From CAIUSP01 sp964594365 (lineage in GTDB: Bacteria > Actinomycetota > Thermoleophilia > Solirubrobacterales > 70-9): a DNA stretch of 19,695 nt. The stretch lies in NCBI GenBank assembly GCA_964594365.1, contig CAZQMB010000020.1:1-19695 (forward strand). The letters are read 5' to 3'. The position numbers and the translations under genes were made by a program. Positions 7,651 to 14,417 of the stretch are shown one piece after another. A model generated the notes under the pieces. That model worked only from the letters and a program-made list of their open reading frames with translations, was not told where the DNA came from and ran no database searches. Numbering within the stretch: the first letter of the stretch is position 1; every line of letters begins with the position of its first letter.

Positions 7651-9153
7651 ATGTCGGGCCGCACTGCCTGGGTTCTGGCCGACCAGCTTTCAGCCGATAA
7701 CCCTGCTCTCGAGGGAGCCGACCGGCTGCTGATGGTCGAGGCCCGCCTGCGACCCGGCAAGGTGCGATTCCACCGGCAGAAACTCCACCTGGTCTGGTCG
7801 GCGATGCGTCACTTCGCCGAAGATCAGAGGAAGCGAGGCCTGGAAGTCGACTACCGATCCGCCGCGACCCTCACAGAGGGCGTCCAGCAGCACATCGAGG
7901 AGTTCGATCCCGAGGCGGTTGCGCTGCTCGAGCCGAACACCGTGGGAGCCGGTGAGAGGCTCGCCTCCCTCGACTCCCGGGTCGAGATCGTGCAGGGATC
8001 CCTCTTCCTCACGGACCCGGAGGACTTCACCAACTGGGCCGAGGGCAGGAAGCAGTTGAGGATGGAGAACTTCTACCGGGAGCAGCGCCGCCGATACGGA
8101 CTGCTGATGGACGGTGAGGAGCCGGCCGGGGGTGAGTGGAACTTCGACGCCGAGAACCGACAACCACCGCCGGCAGACCAGAGTCCGCCCAAGCCCTACA
8201 GGCCGCGAGAGGACGAGGTCGACACCGCCGTTCGGGAGGATCTGGACCGGCTCTCGGCGGAGATCGAGATGGTCGGGTCTGACGGCAAGCGCATCTTCCC
8301 CGCCACCCGCGCCGAGGCCAAGCGGGCGCTCGCCTCGTTCTGTTCCAAGCGGCTGCCACATTTCGGGCCGTATCAGGACGCGATGGTCGAAGGGGAGCGA
8401 TTCATGTGGCACGCGCTGATCTCGAGCTCGCTCAACCTGGGACTGCTCGACCCGCTCGAGTGCGCCGAGGCCGCCGAGCGCGAGTACCGGGAGGGCAACG
8501 CTCCGATCTCCTCGGTCGAGGGCTTCATCCGCCAGATCATCGGCTGGCGGGAATACGTCTGGGGCGTCTACCGGTGGCGTGGCCGGGAGATGCGCAAGGC
8601 AAACGCCCTCGATGCCCACTCCGAACTCCCTGAAGCGATCGCGGACCTGGATCCGGACGCAACCGAGATGGCCTGCCTTTCGGATGTGCTCGCGGGAGTT
8701 CGCGACACCGCCTACGCACACCACATCGAGCGTCTGATGCTGCTCGGCAACCTGATGCTTACCGCGGGAGTGGACCCCGGCCGGGCCACGGACTGGTTCC
8801 ATGGCTCGTTCATCGACGGCTACGAGTGGGTGATGGGGCCGAACGTGATCGGGATGGCCCTCTGGGCCGATGGCGGGCTGATGATGTCCAAGCCGTACGC
8901 GGCCACCGGCGCCTACGTGAACCGTATGTCGACCTACTGCTCCTCCTGTCGATACGACCCGAAGAAGCGAAGCGGCGATGAGGCGTGTCCGTTCACCACC
9001 CTCTACTGGGACTTCCTCGAACGCAACCGGGAGACCCTCGCCGCCAACCCGAGGATGACGCTCCAGGTGAGGAATCTCGATCGCATCGACGCAGCCGAGA
9101 TGGCCGCGATCCGCGAGCGGGCCGGTGAGTTGCGCCGGACCTTCAGCGCCTAA
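7651..9153 (+). CDS. Iron-sulfur bacterial photolyase/cryptochrome, (6-4) type (FeS-BCP)
   Basis: 500 residues, the usual family length. I start at ATG 7651, after the GST stop; the GTG at 7540 lies inside the GST gene and would add an Arg/Pro-rich stretch foreign to the family. The N-terminal alpha/beta domain (about 5-125) matches the photolyase-related family. The helical FAD domain has GFIRQIIGWREYVWGVYR (291-308), HHIERLMLLGN (358-368) and DWFHGSFIDGYEWVM (381-395). Four cysteines, C342, C430, C433 and C446, have exactly the spacing of the 4Fe-4S ligands of Agrobacterium PhrB (recalled as C350, C438, C441, C454), a constant shift of 8. That family repairs (6-4) photoproducts using FAD, blue light and a ribolumazine antenna, although some members (CryB) act as light sensors. 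It is the second gene of the GST unit and lies 1.3 kb from the heliorhodopsin. Confidence 0.95.
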   Translation: MSGRTAWVLADQLSADNPALEGADRLLMVEARLRPGKVRFHRQKLHLVWSAMRHFAEDQRKRGLEVDYRSAATLTEGVQQHIEEFDPEAVALLEPNTVGAGERLASLDSRVEIVQGSLFLTDPEDFTNWAEGRKQLRMENFYREQRRRYGLLMDGEEPAGGEWNFDAENRQPPPADQSPPKPYRPREDEVDTAVREDLDRLSAEIEMVGSDGKRIFPATRAEAKRALASFCSKRLPHFGPYQDAMVEGERFMWHALISSSLNLGLLDPLECAEAAEREYREGNAPISSVEGFIRQIIGWREYVWGVYRWRGREMRKANALDAHSELPEAIADLDPDATEMACLSDVLAGVRDTAYAHHIERLMLLGNLMLTAGVDPGRATDWFHGSFIDGYEWVMGPNVIGMALWADGGLMMSKPYAATGAYVNRMSTYCSSCRYDPKKRSGDEACPFTTLYWDFLERNRETLAANPRMTLQVRNLDRIDAAEMAAIRERAGELRRTFSA

Positions 9154-9156
9154 TAT
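9151..9156 (+). promoter_or_regulatory. -10 box of a leaderless promoter for the SDR gene
   Basis: TAATAT is close to the consensus TATAAT. It overlaps the TAA stop codon of the photolyase (9151-9153) and ends exactly 6 bases before ATG 9163. Confidence 0.7.
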
Positions 9157-9162
9157 CCGCCG

Positions 9163-10023
9163 ATGGCCATCGACCGGACCAAGCCAGTACTGATCACGGG
9201 TTGTTCGACCGGGATCGGCAGAGCTACAGCGCTGCGTCTCGCAGGCTCCGGCTGGAAGGTCGTCGCCACGGCCCGCAGGCCCGAGTCGATCGCGGATCTC
9301 ACCTCGGCTGGCTGTCAAACCCTCGCCCTCGATGTGACCGACGAGGCCTCGATGAAGGCAGCGGTCGACCAGGTCGAAAGCGAGCATGGATCCGTCGGCG
9401 CGCTGATCAACAACGCCGGCTACAGCCAGAGCGGCGCGGTCGAGAGCGTCCCGCTAGACGAGGCGCGGGCGCAGTTCGAGACCAACGTCTTCGGCCTCTC
9501 ACGCCTGAGCCAGTTGGTGCTCCCCGGGATGCGCAATGCCGGATCGGGCCGGATCCTGAACATCAGCTCGATGGGCGGGAAGCTCGTGATCCCCGGAGGG
9601 GGCTGGTACCACGCCACCAAATACGCGGTCGAGGCGCTGTCGGACGCAATGCGGTTCGAGGTCGCGCCGTTCGGAGTGGATGTGGTGATCATCGAGCCGG
9701 GAGCGATCAAGACCGAGTTCGGCGAGACGGCCGTGAAGGCGATGGACGCAAACGACGACAGCGGCCCATACGCCTCGTTCAACAACGGGATGGCACAGGC
9801 CACCCTCGATGCCTACGAGAAGGGGCCCCTGAAACTGCTCGGCGGCGAACCTGACGATGTCGCGAAGGTGATCGAGAAGGCGCTGAAGGCCCGCAAGCCG
9901 AAGCCTCGATACAAAGTGACCGCTTCGGCCCACATGTTCGTCGGCACGCGCCGCCTGTTGAGCGACCGGATGTGGGACCGCTTCATCGGGGCCCAGATCC
10001 CGAAGCCCGGCAGGGGCTCTTGA
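9163..10023 (+). CDS. Short-chain dehydrogenase/reductase (classical SDR)
   Basis: 286 residues. Classical SDR features are complete: the cofactor loop TGCSTGIG (12-19), LDVTD (56-60), NNAG (83-86), catalytic Ser in LNISSMGG (S135/S136), YHATK with Y149 and K153, and EPGAIKTEF after it. ATARR after the second strand suggests NADP(H) preference. The sequence type resembles the 17-beta-hydroxysteroid-dehydrogenase-like SDRs common in actinobacteria, which oxidise or reduce an alcohol/ketone pair; the substrate is unknown. The last codon overlaps the start of the VOC gene, so the two are translationally coupled and may act on related compounds. Confidence 0.93.
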   Translation: MAIDRTKPVLITGCSTGIGRATALRLAGSGWKVVATARRPESIADLTSAGCQTLALDVTDEASMKAAVDQVESEHGSVGALINNAGYSQSGAVESVPLDEARAQFETNVFGLSRLSQLVLPGMRNAGSGRILNISSMGGKLVIPGGGWYHATKYAVEALSDAMRFEVAPFGVDVVIIEPGAIKTEFGETAVKAMDANDDSGPYASFNNGMAQATLDAYEKGPLKLLGGEPDDVAKVIEKALKARKPKPRYKVTASAHMFVGTRRLLSDRMWDRFIGAQIPKPGRGS

Positions 10024-10672
10024 GCGAGGCCCCACCGCCGATCCATCCCGAGGCGCGGATCGGCCACGTCCACCTCAAGGTCGCGGATCTGGANNNNNNN
10101 NNNNNNNNNNNNNNNNNNNNNNNNNNNNNNNNNNNNNNNNNNNNNNNNNNNNNNNNNNNNNNNNNNNNNNNNNNNNNNNNNNNNNNNNNNNNNCGATCCA
10201 TCCCGAGGCGCGGATCGGCCACGTCCACCTCAAGGTCGCGGATCTGGACCGAGCGATCGACTTCTACTCGCAGGCCCTCGGCTTCGAACTCCAGCAGAAG
10301 GCGAACGGTGCCGCCTTCCTCTCGGCAGGCGGGTATCACCACCACATCGGTCTGAACACCTGGGAGTCCGCCGGTGGTCCTCCGGCGCCACCCGGCAGCA
10401 CAGGCCTGTTCCACCTGGCCATCCTCTATCCCGACCGAGCGGCTCTTGGTCGAGCGGTCCAGAGGGCGCTCGAGGCGGGTGCAGACCTGGAGGGTGCAGC
10501 CGATCACGGTGTCAGCGAGGCCGTCTACCTCAGCGACCCAGACGGCAACGGCATCGAGCTCTACCGGGACAGGCCGCGGGAGGAGTGGCCTCGACCGAGC
10601 TCGGGTGAGGGCGTGGAGATGTACACGCGACCACTCGACCTCGGAGGACTGATCGAGGCCGGACGCGGCTAA
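10020..10672 (+). CDS. VOC-fold protein, CatE/extradiol dioxygenase-like, interrupted by an assembly gap
   Basis: As given, the gene is broken by 100 Ns and a repeated 55-base block, and the two halves are out of frame. If 10094-10248 is removed (gap plus second copy), an intact 165-residue frame runs from TTG 10020, overlapping the SDR stop by 4 bases, to TAA 10670-10672. The joined protein has two VOC modules with the expected metal triad: H18 in GHVHLKV, H80 in GLFHLAI and E128 in GNGIELYRD. The text DLDRAIDFY (24-31) and the DPDGNGIELYR signature resemble catechol-2,3-dioxygenase-like (CatE) proteins. VOC enzymes use a divalent metal for ring cleavage, isomerisation or thiol transfer; the substrate here is unknown. 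Coordinates span the gap; the real gene is 498 bases. Confidence 0.88.
10039..10093 (+). repeat. 55-base direct repeat, copy 1, at the left edge of the N gap
   Basis: Identical over its full length to 10194-10248. It ends exactly where the Ns begin. It is best read as the overlap of two contigs rather than a biological repeat. Confidence 0.97.
10094..10193. other. Scaffold gap of 100 Ns
   Basis: Exactly 100 unknown bases, a conventional placeholder for a gap of unknown size. The identical 55-base flanks and the intact reading frame obtained on collapsing them indicate that no real sequence is missing. Confidence 0.97.
10194..10248 (+). repeat. 55-base direct repeat, copy 2, at the right edge of the N gap
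   Basis: Starts at the first base after the Ns and matches 10039-10093 base for base. The sequence after it continues the VOC reading frame begun in copy 1. Confidence 0.97.
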
Positions 10673-10675
10673 ACT
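10670..10675 (+). promoter_or_regulatory. -10 box upstream of the TrpB2 gene
   Basis: TAAACT begins on the TAA stop of the VOC gene. It would start transcription near 10682, giving the TrpB2 mRNA a leader of about 45 bases, unlike the leaderless genes nearby. Confidence 0.5.
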
Positions 10676-10683
10676 CGCTGCCA

Positions 10684-10710
10684 ATGCGGTCCCCAACGGA
10701 CCGAACGTGA
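10684..10710 (+). CDS. Possible 8-codon leader ORF before TrpB2
   Basis: ATG 10684 opens the frame MRSPTDRT and stops at TGA 10708-10710, directly before the TrpB2 ribosome binding site. It lies 8 bases after the TAAACT box, so it would be at or within 1-2 bases of the mRNA 5' end and could be read as a leaderless mini-ORF. It contains no Trp codon, so a classic trp attenuator is not supported. It may be chance. Confidence 0.25.
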   Translation: MRSPTDRT

Positions 10711-10722
10711 GGGAGAGGAGAG
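10711..10722 (+). promoter_or_regulatory. Strong ribosome binding site for TrpB2
   Basis: The purine run GGGAGAGGAGAG ends 6 bases before ATG 10729. It is the clearest Shine-Dalgarno sequence in the window and fixes the start. Confidence 0.85.
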
Positions 10723-10728
10723 ATTCAG

Positions 10729-12105
10729 ATGGCGAAGAAGGGCGACCCCAAACAGACCAAGTACCTGCTGCAGGAGTCGGAGATCCCGACCAAGTGGGTC
10801 AACATCGCCGCAGATCTGCCCGGCGAGCCCCTCCCCCCTCTGAGCCCCCAGACGGGCGAGCCGCTCGGGCCCGAGGATCTCGCGCCGCTCTTTGCGATGG
10901 CGCTGATCGAGCAGGAGGTATCGGCCGAGCCGGAGATAGAGATCCCCGAAGAGGTCCGCGATGCCTATCGGCTCTGGAGGCCCACCCCGCTGATCCGTGC
11001 AAGGCGGCTCGAGCAGGCACTCGATACGCCGGCCCACATCTACTTCAAGTACGAGGGAGTCTCCCCCGCCGGATCGCACAAGCCCAACACCGCTGTGCCA
11101 CAGGCCTTCTACAACGCCCAGCAGGGCATCAAGAAACTGGCCACCGAGACCGGCGCAGGGCAGTGGGGTTCGTCGCTGTCATTCGCCTGTCAGATGTTCG
11201 GCCTCGAGTGCGAGGTCTTCATGGTCGGCGTCAGCTACGACCAGAAGCCGTATCGCCGGGCGATGATGGAGACCTGGGGTGCAACCGTGCACCGCAGCCC
11301 GTCCGACCTCACCGAAGCAGGCCGCTCACAGGCCGAGCACAGCACCGGCAGCCTCGGCATCGCTATCTCCGAGGCGGTCGAGGTCGCAGCCCAGAGCGAA
11401 GACACCAACTACGCCCTCGGCTCGGTGCTCAGCCACGTGTGTCTCCATCAGACCGTGATCGGCGAGGAAGCGATCGCGCAGCTGGAGATGGCGGGTGAGT
11501 ATCCGGATGTGGTGATCGGCTGCGTCGGCGGTGGTTCGAACTTCGCCGGCATCGCCTTCCCTCTCCTTCGCAAGAAGTTGAAGGAGGGCCTCGACACGCG
11601 GTTCGTCGCGGTCGAGCCAGCGGCCTGCCCGACTCTCACCCAGGGTACGTACGCCTACGACTTCGGCGACACCGTGGGGATGACCCCGATGATGCCGATG
11701 TACACGCTGGGTCACGATTTCGTGCCGCCCCCGGTCCATGCTGGAGGCCTGCGGTACCACGGCGACGCGCCGATCCTCTGCGCGCTGGTCAAGGAGGGTC
11801 TGATCGACGCGAAGGCGATCCGCCAGACCGAAGCCTTCGAGTCGGCGGTCCAGTTCGCCAAGGCCGAGGGGATCATTCCCGCGCCGGAGCCGACCCACGC
11901 GATCCGTGCCGTGATCGAAGAGGCGGAGGCAGCCAAGGCGGAGGGGGATGAGAGAGTGATCCTGTTCAACCTCTGCGGCCACGGGCACCTCGACCTCGCG
12001 GCGTATCAGGCGTTCCTCTCGGGAGAGCTCGAAGATCTCGAGTTCTCCGAGGAGGACATGAAGAAGGCTCTCGAGAGCCTGCCTGACGCTCCCGCGGTCG
12101 CCTGA
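10729..12105 (+). CDS. trpB2: TrpB2-type (TrpB-like) PLP-dependent tryptophan synthase beta chain
   Basis: 458 residues, longer than ordinary TrpB (about 400) and the length typical of the TrpB2 class. The PLP lysine is K118 in the motif SPAGSHKPNTA (112-122). The glycine loop that holds the PLP phosphate is GCVGGGSN (264-271), and NLCGHGHLDL (414-423) carries the residue facing the pyridine nitrogen. N-terminal and C-terminal extensions (about 1-60 and 425-458) fit TrpB2. Tryptophan synthase beta condenses indole with serine to give tryptophan. TrpB2 enzymes usually lack the normal contact with TrpA, and some prefer phosphoserine. No trpA or other trp gene is nearby, so this is an orphan copy that may salvage indole or serve another beta-replacement reaction. 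The gene symbol is by class only. Confidence 0.93.
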   Translation: MAKKGDPKQTKYLLQESEIPTKWVNIAADLPGEPLPPLSPQTGEPLGPEDLAPLFAMALIEQEVSAEPEIEIPEEVRDAYRLWRPTPLIRARRLEQALDTPAHIYFKYEGVSPAGSHKPNTAVPQAFYNAQQGIKKLATETGAGQWGSSLSFACQMFGLECEVFMVGVSYDQKPYRRAMMETWGATVHRSPSDLTEAGRSQAEHSTGSLGIAISEAVEVAAQSEDTNYALGSVLSHVCLHQTVIGEEAIAQLEMAGEYPDVVIGCVGGGSNFAGIAFPLLRKKLKEGLDTRFVAVEPAACPTLTQGTYAYDFGDTVGMTPMMPMYTLGHDFVPPPVHAGGLRYHGDAPILCALVKEGLIDAKAIRQTEAFESAVQFAKAEGIIPAPEPTHAIRAVIEEAEAAKAEGDERVILFNLCGHGHLDLAAYQAFLSGELEDLEFSEEDMKKALESLPDAPAVA

Positions 12106-12128
12106 GCATCCGGACGGAGAGCCTGCCG

Positions 12129-12698
12129 GTGGCACTGGTCGAGTCAGAAATGATCCCGCTGGGAACACCAGCGCCGGACTTCTCGCTGCCGGATCCTTCG
12201 GGCGAGGTCCACTCACTCCAGGATGCCGCTGAAGCGAAGGCGGTGGTAGTCGCCTTCATCTGCAACCACTGCCCGTACGTGATCCACATCGCCGACGCGT
12301 TCGCCGAAGTCACCGGCGAGCTGATCGATCAGGGGGTGGCGGTGTTCGCGATCAACTCGAACGACTGGACCACCCACCCCGACGACTCGCCGGAACGGAT
12401 GGCCGAGGAATCGAAGCAACGCGGCTATCGGTTTCCCTACCTCATCGACGAGGATCAGTCGGTCGCTCGCGCCTACTCGGCGGCATGCACCCCCGACCTC
12501 TACGTGTTCGACGGAAGCAGGAGGCTGGTCTACCGGGGTCAGTTCGACGCGACGCGACCGAGCGGCGACGAACCCGCCAACGGCGGCGACTTGAAGGCAG
12601 CGGTCGAGGCGGTGATGCTGGGCGAGGCGGTTCCAGAGCCCCAGCAACCAAGCGCAGGGTGCTCGATCAAGTGGCGCCGCGGTAACGAACCGGGCTGA
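12129..12698 (+). CDS. Thioredoxin-like redox protein with a CNHC active site (AhpC/TSA-like)
   Basis: 189 residues from GTG 12129, 23 bases after the TrpB2 stop, with GGAG about 10 bases upstream. The fold is the thioredoxin/peroxiredoxin type: APDFSLPD (15-22), FICNHCPYV with the C45-x-x-C48 pair, AINSND (74-79) and ACTPDLYVFD (119-128) with cis-Pro122 next to an extra cysteine, C120. Another cysteine, C178, lies in the C-terminal PSAGCSIKW motif, as is common in this PRX-like subfamily. No signal peptide is visible, so it is cytoplasmic. It probably exchanges disulfides or reduces a peroxide; the partner is unknown. It sits in a run with TrpB2 and the MFS-cNMP gene. Confidence 0.92.
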   Translation: MALVESEMIPLGTPAPDFSLPDPSGEVHSLQDAAEAKAVVVAFICNHCPYVIHIADAFAEVTGELIDQGVAVFAINSNDWTTHPDDSPERMAEESKQRGYRFPYLIDEDQSVARAYSAACTPDLYVFDGSRRLVYRGQFDATRPSGDEPANGGDLKAAVEAVMLGEAVPEPQQPSAGCSIKWRRGNEPG

Positions 12699-12707
12699 GC
12701 GACTGCA

Positions 12708-14363
12708 GTGTTCGGGCGGATCAGGGACGAGATCGGGTCCTCCGCCGGCGCGCTGACGGAGGTGTTCTCGAACCCTGGTCTACGGAACCTCGAGCTCTCG
12801 TGGGGAGCCCTCTCGGTTGCCACCTGGTCCTACACGATCGCCCTGAGCGTCTACGCGTTCGACTACGGCGGAGCCGCGGCGGTCGGAGTGGTCGCCTTGA
12901 TCCGGCTGCTGCCCGGTGCGATCACCTCCCCTCTGGCCGGACTGGTTTCCGACAAGCACTCCAGGAGGTCGGTGCTGATAGCGAGCACCTCTCTCGTCTC
13001 GTTGACCCTCGCCATCTCTGCCGTGGTGGGCTCGAGTGATGGAGCGGCAGCGGTCGTATTCGCGCTGGCGGGGCTGTTCACGGTGGCGTCTACCCCTTTT
13101 CTGCCCGCAGAGGGCGCGTTGATGCCGCAGCTCTCCAGGTCACCACGCGAACTCGCTGCCGCCAATCTGACCAGGAACCTGATGGACAACGGCGGGTTCC
13201 TCGTCGGCTCGATCGGAGTGGGTGTCGCTCTCGCTTTCGGGTCACCGGGCACCGGATTCGCGCTCGCGGGTGTCGCGGCGCTCGGCAGCCTGACCGCTGC
13301 CATCCGGGTCCCAGGCGACGAGCGCCCTGACTATGCCAAGGGGATCGTGGCCCGACGGGTGATCTCGGAGACGCTTGCGGGCTTCCGATTGGTGAGCAGG
13401 GACCCGTCTCTTCGGCTACCCGGAGTGATGATCTCGCTGCTAGCCGTGGTGGAGGGAGCGGTCGACGTCTTGATCGTGATCACCGCTCTCGACTTGTTGG
13501 GCCTGTCTGAGGGCAGTGTCGGCTACCTGAACGCCGCCTGGGGCGTAGGCGGTGTGCTCGGAGGGGCGATGCTGGCGCTCGTGCTCAACCGCGGACACTT
13601 GATCAGATCCGCTCTGGTCGGCTCGATCCTCATCGGCATCGCGCTGGGGCTGCCCGCGGCGAGCGTGGCCGCCGTAGGTGCCTACGCCGGCTTCGCTCTT
13701 TTCGGAGCGGGGCACAGTTTCGTCGACGTGGTGGGCAACACGCTCCTGCAGCGGGTGGGGGACGACGAGTCACTCGGCCGGATCCGTGGAGCCCTCGAAT
13801 CACTCAGGCTCGGCGCGATGGCTCTGGGCTCGATCCTGGTACCGGTCTCGGTGGGACTGGTCGGGATCCGCTGGACGCTCGCCATCGCCGGGCTCCTGCT
13901 GCCCCTATACCTGTCGATCCGGAGCGGTCGGCTGCGGTCACTCGAATTGGGAGCACCCCTCGACTCCGCGCACTACGAACTGCTGCGAGGGTCTCCGATC
14001 TTCGCTCCGCTGCCCGTGGCGACCCTGGAGCGCCTCTGCCACGAGGTCCGGGAAAGGGAGATGGAACCACCCGAGGCAGTGATCACCGAGGGAGAGACAG
14101 GTGACCGCTTCTATCTCATCTCGAGCGGCGAGGTCGAGGTATTCGAGGGTGAGCAGTTCAAGCGCATCCAGGGTCCCGGCGAGGGTTTCGGTGAGATCGC
14201 GCTGCTCCACGACGTCGAGCGCACTGCGACCGTGCGCGCAAAGACGAAGGGCACTCTCCTTTCCCTCGACCGCGAGCACTTCCTCGAAGCGGTGACGGGC
14301 CACTCCCGCTCCCATGAAACGGCGGCCGAGGTCGCCCGGACGCGACTCTCCTCAGGAAGCTGA
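12708..14363 (+). CDS. MFS membrane protein fused to a C-terminal cyclic-nucleotide-binding domain
   Basis: 551 residues from GTG 12708, 9 bases after the preceding stop; no Shine-Dalgarno is seen, so the start is less certain. Residues about 25-405 form an MFS-like membrane domain of about twelve helices, with a motif-A-like loop GLVSDKHSRRSVL (78-90) after helix 2. Residues about 430-540 form a cNMP-binding domain: FAPLPVATLERL (432-443), EGETGDRFYLISSGEVEVF (461-479), then the phosphate-binding cassette GEGFGEIALLHDVERTATV with E496 and R505, the usual contacts for the ribose and cyclic phosphate. The protein should therefore be a transporter or sensor whose activity answers to cAMP or cGMP inside the cell. 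A nucleotide cyclase gene lies 1.5 kb downstream. The transported substrate is unknown. Confidence 0.92.
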   Translation: MFGRIRDEIGSSAGALTEVFSNPGLRNLELSWGALSVATWSYTIALSVYAFDYGGAAAVGVVALIRLLPGAITSPLAGLVSDKHSRRSVLIASTSLVSLTLAISAVVGSSDGAAAVVFALAGLFTVASTPFLPAEGALMPQLSRSPRELAAANLTRNLMDNGGFLVGSIGVGVALAFGSPGTGFALAGVAALGSLTAAIRVPGDERPDYAKGIVARRVISETLAGFRLVSRDPSLRLPGVMISLLAVVEGAVDVLIVITALDLLGLSEGSVGYLNAAWGVGGVLGGAMLALVLNRGHLIRSALVGSILIGIALGLPAASVAAVGAYAGFALFGAGHSFVDVVGNTLLQRVGDDESLGRIRGALESLRLGAMALGSILVPVSVGLVGIRWTLAIAGLLLPLYLSIRSGRLRSLELGAPLDSAHYELLRGSPIFAPLPVATLERLCHEVREREMEPPEAVITEGETGDRFYLISSGEVEVFEGEQFKRIQGPGEGFGEIALLHDVERTATVRAKTKGTLLSLDREHFLEAVTGHSRSHETAAEVARTRLSSGS

Positions 14364-14372
14364 TACCGATAG

Positions 14373-14378
14373 TAGAGT
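14373..14378 (+). promoter_or_regulatory. Possible -10 box for the FecR-like gene
   Basis: TAGAGT fits TANNNT and would give a leader of about 33 bases containing the GGAGAG site at 14409-14414. The leader also holds the perfect palindrome CACGCGTG (14397-14404). No clear -35 is seen. Confidence 0.4.
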
Positions 14379-14417
14379 TCCACAACCCACGCGACGCACG
14401 CGTGTTACGGAGAGAAG

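Noticed and set aside
7690..9387. Open frame of 565 codons on the - strand across the photolyase
   Set aside because: It is a shadow of the photolyase and SDR genes, whose catalytic motifs are intact on the + strand.
10039..10248. Tandem repeat or duplicated VOC gene start
   Set aside because: The identical blocks touch the Ns exactly on both sides, and a single copy gives one complete gene, so this is contig overlap, not biology.
10684..10710. Tryptophan attenuator in the TrpB2 leader
   Set aside because: The short frame has no Trp codons and I see no terminator/antiterminator hairpin pair before the gene.
14397..14404. CRP-type cAMP receptor site at the palindrome CACGCGTG before the FecR-like gene
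   Set aside because: It lacks the TGTGA-N6-TCACA form. An 8-base palindrome is likely by chance at this GC content.
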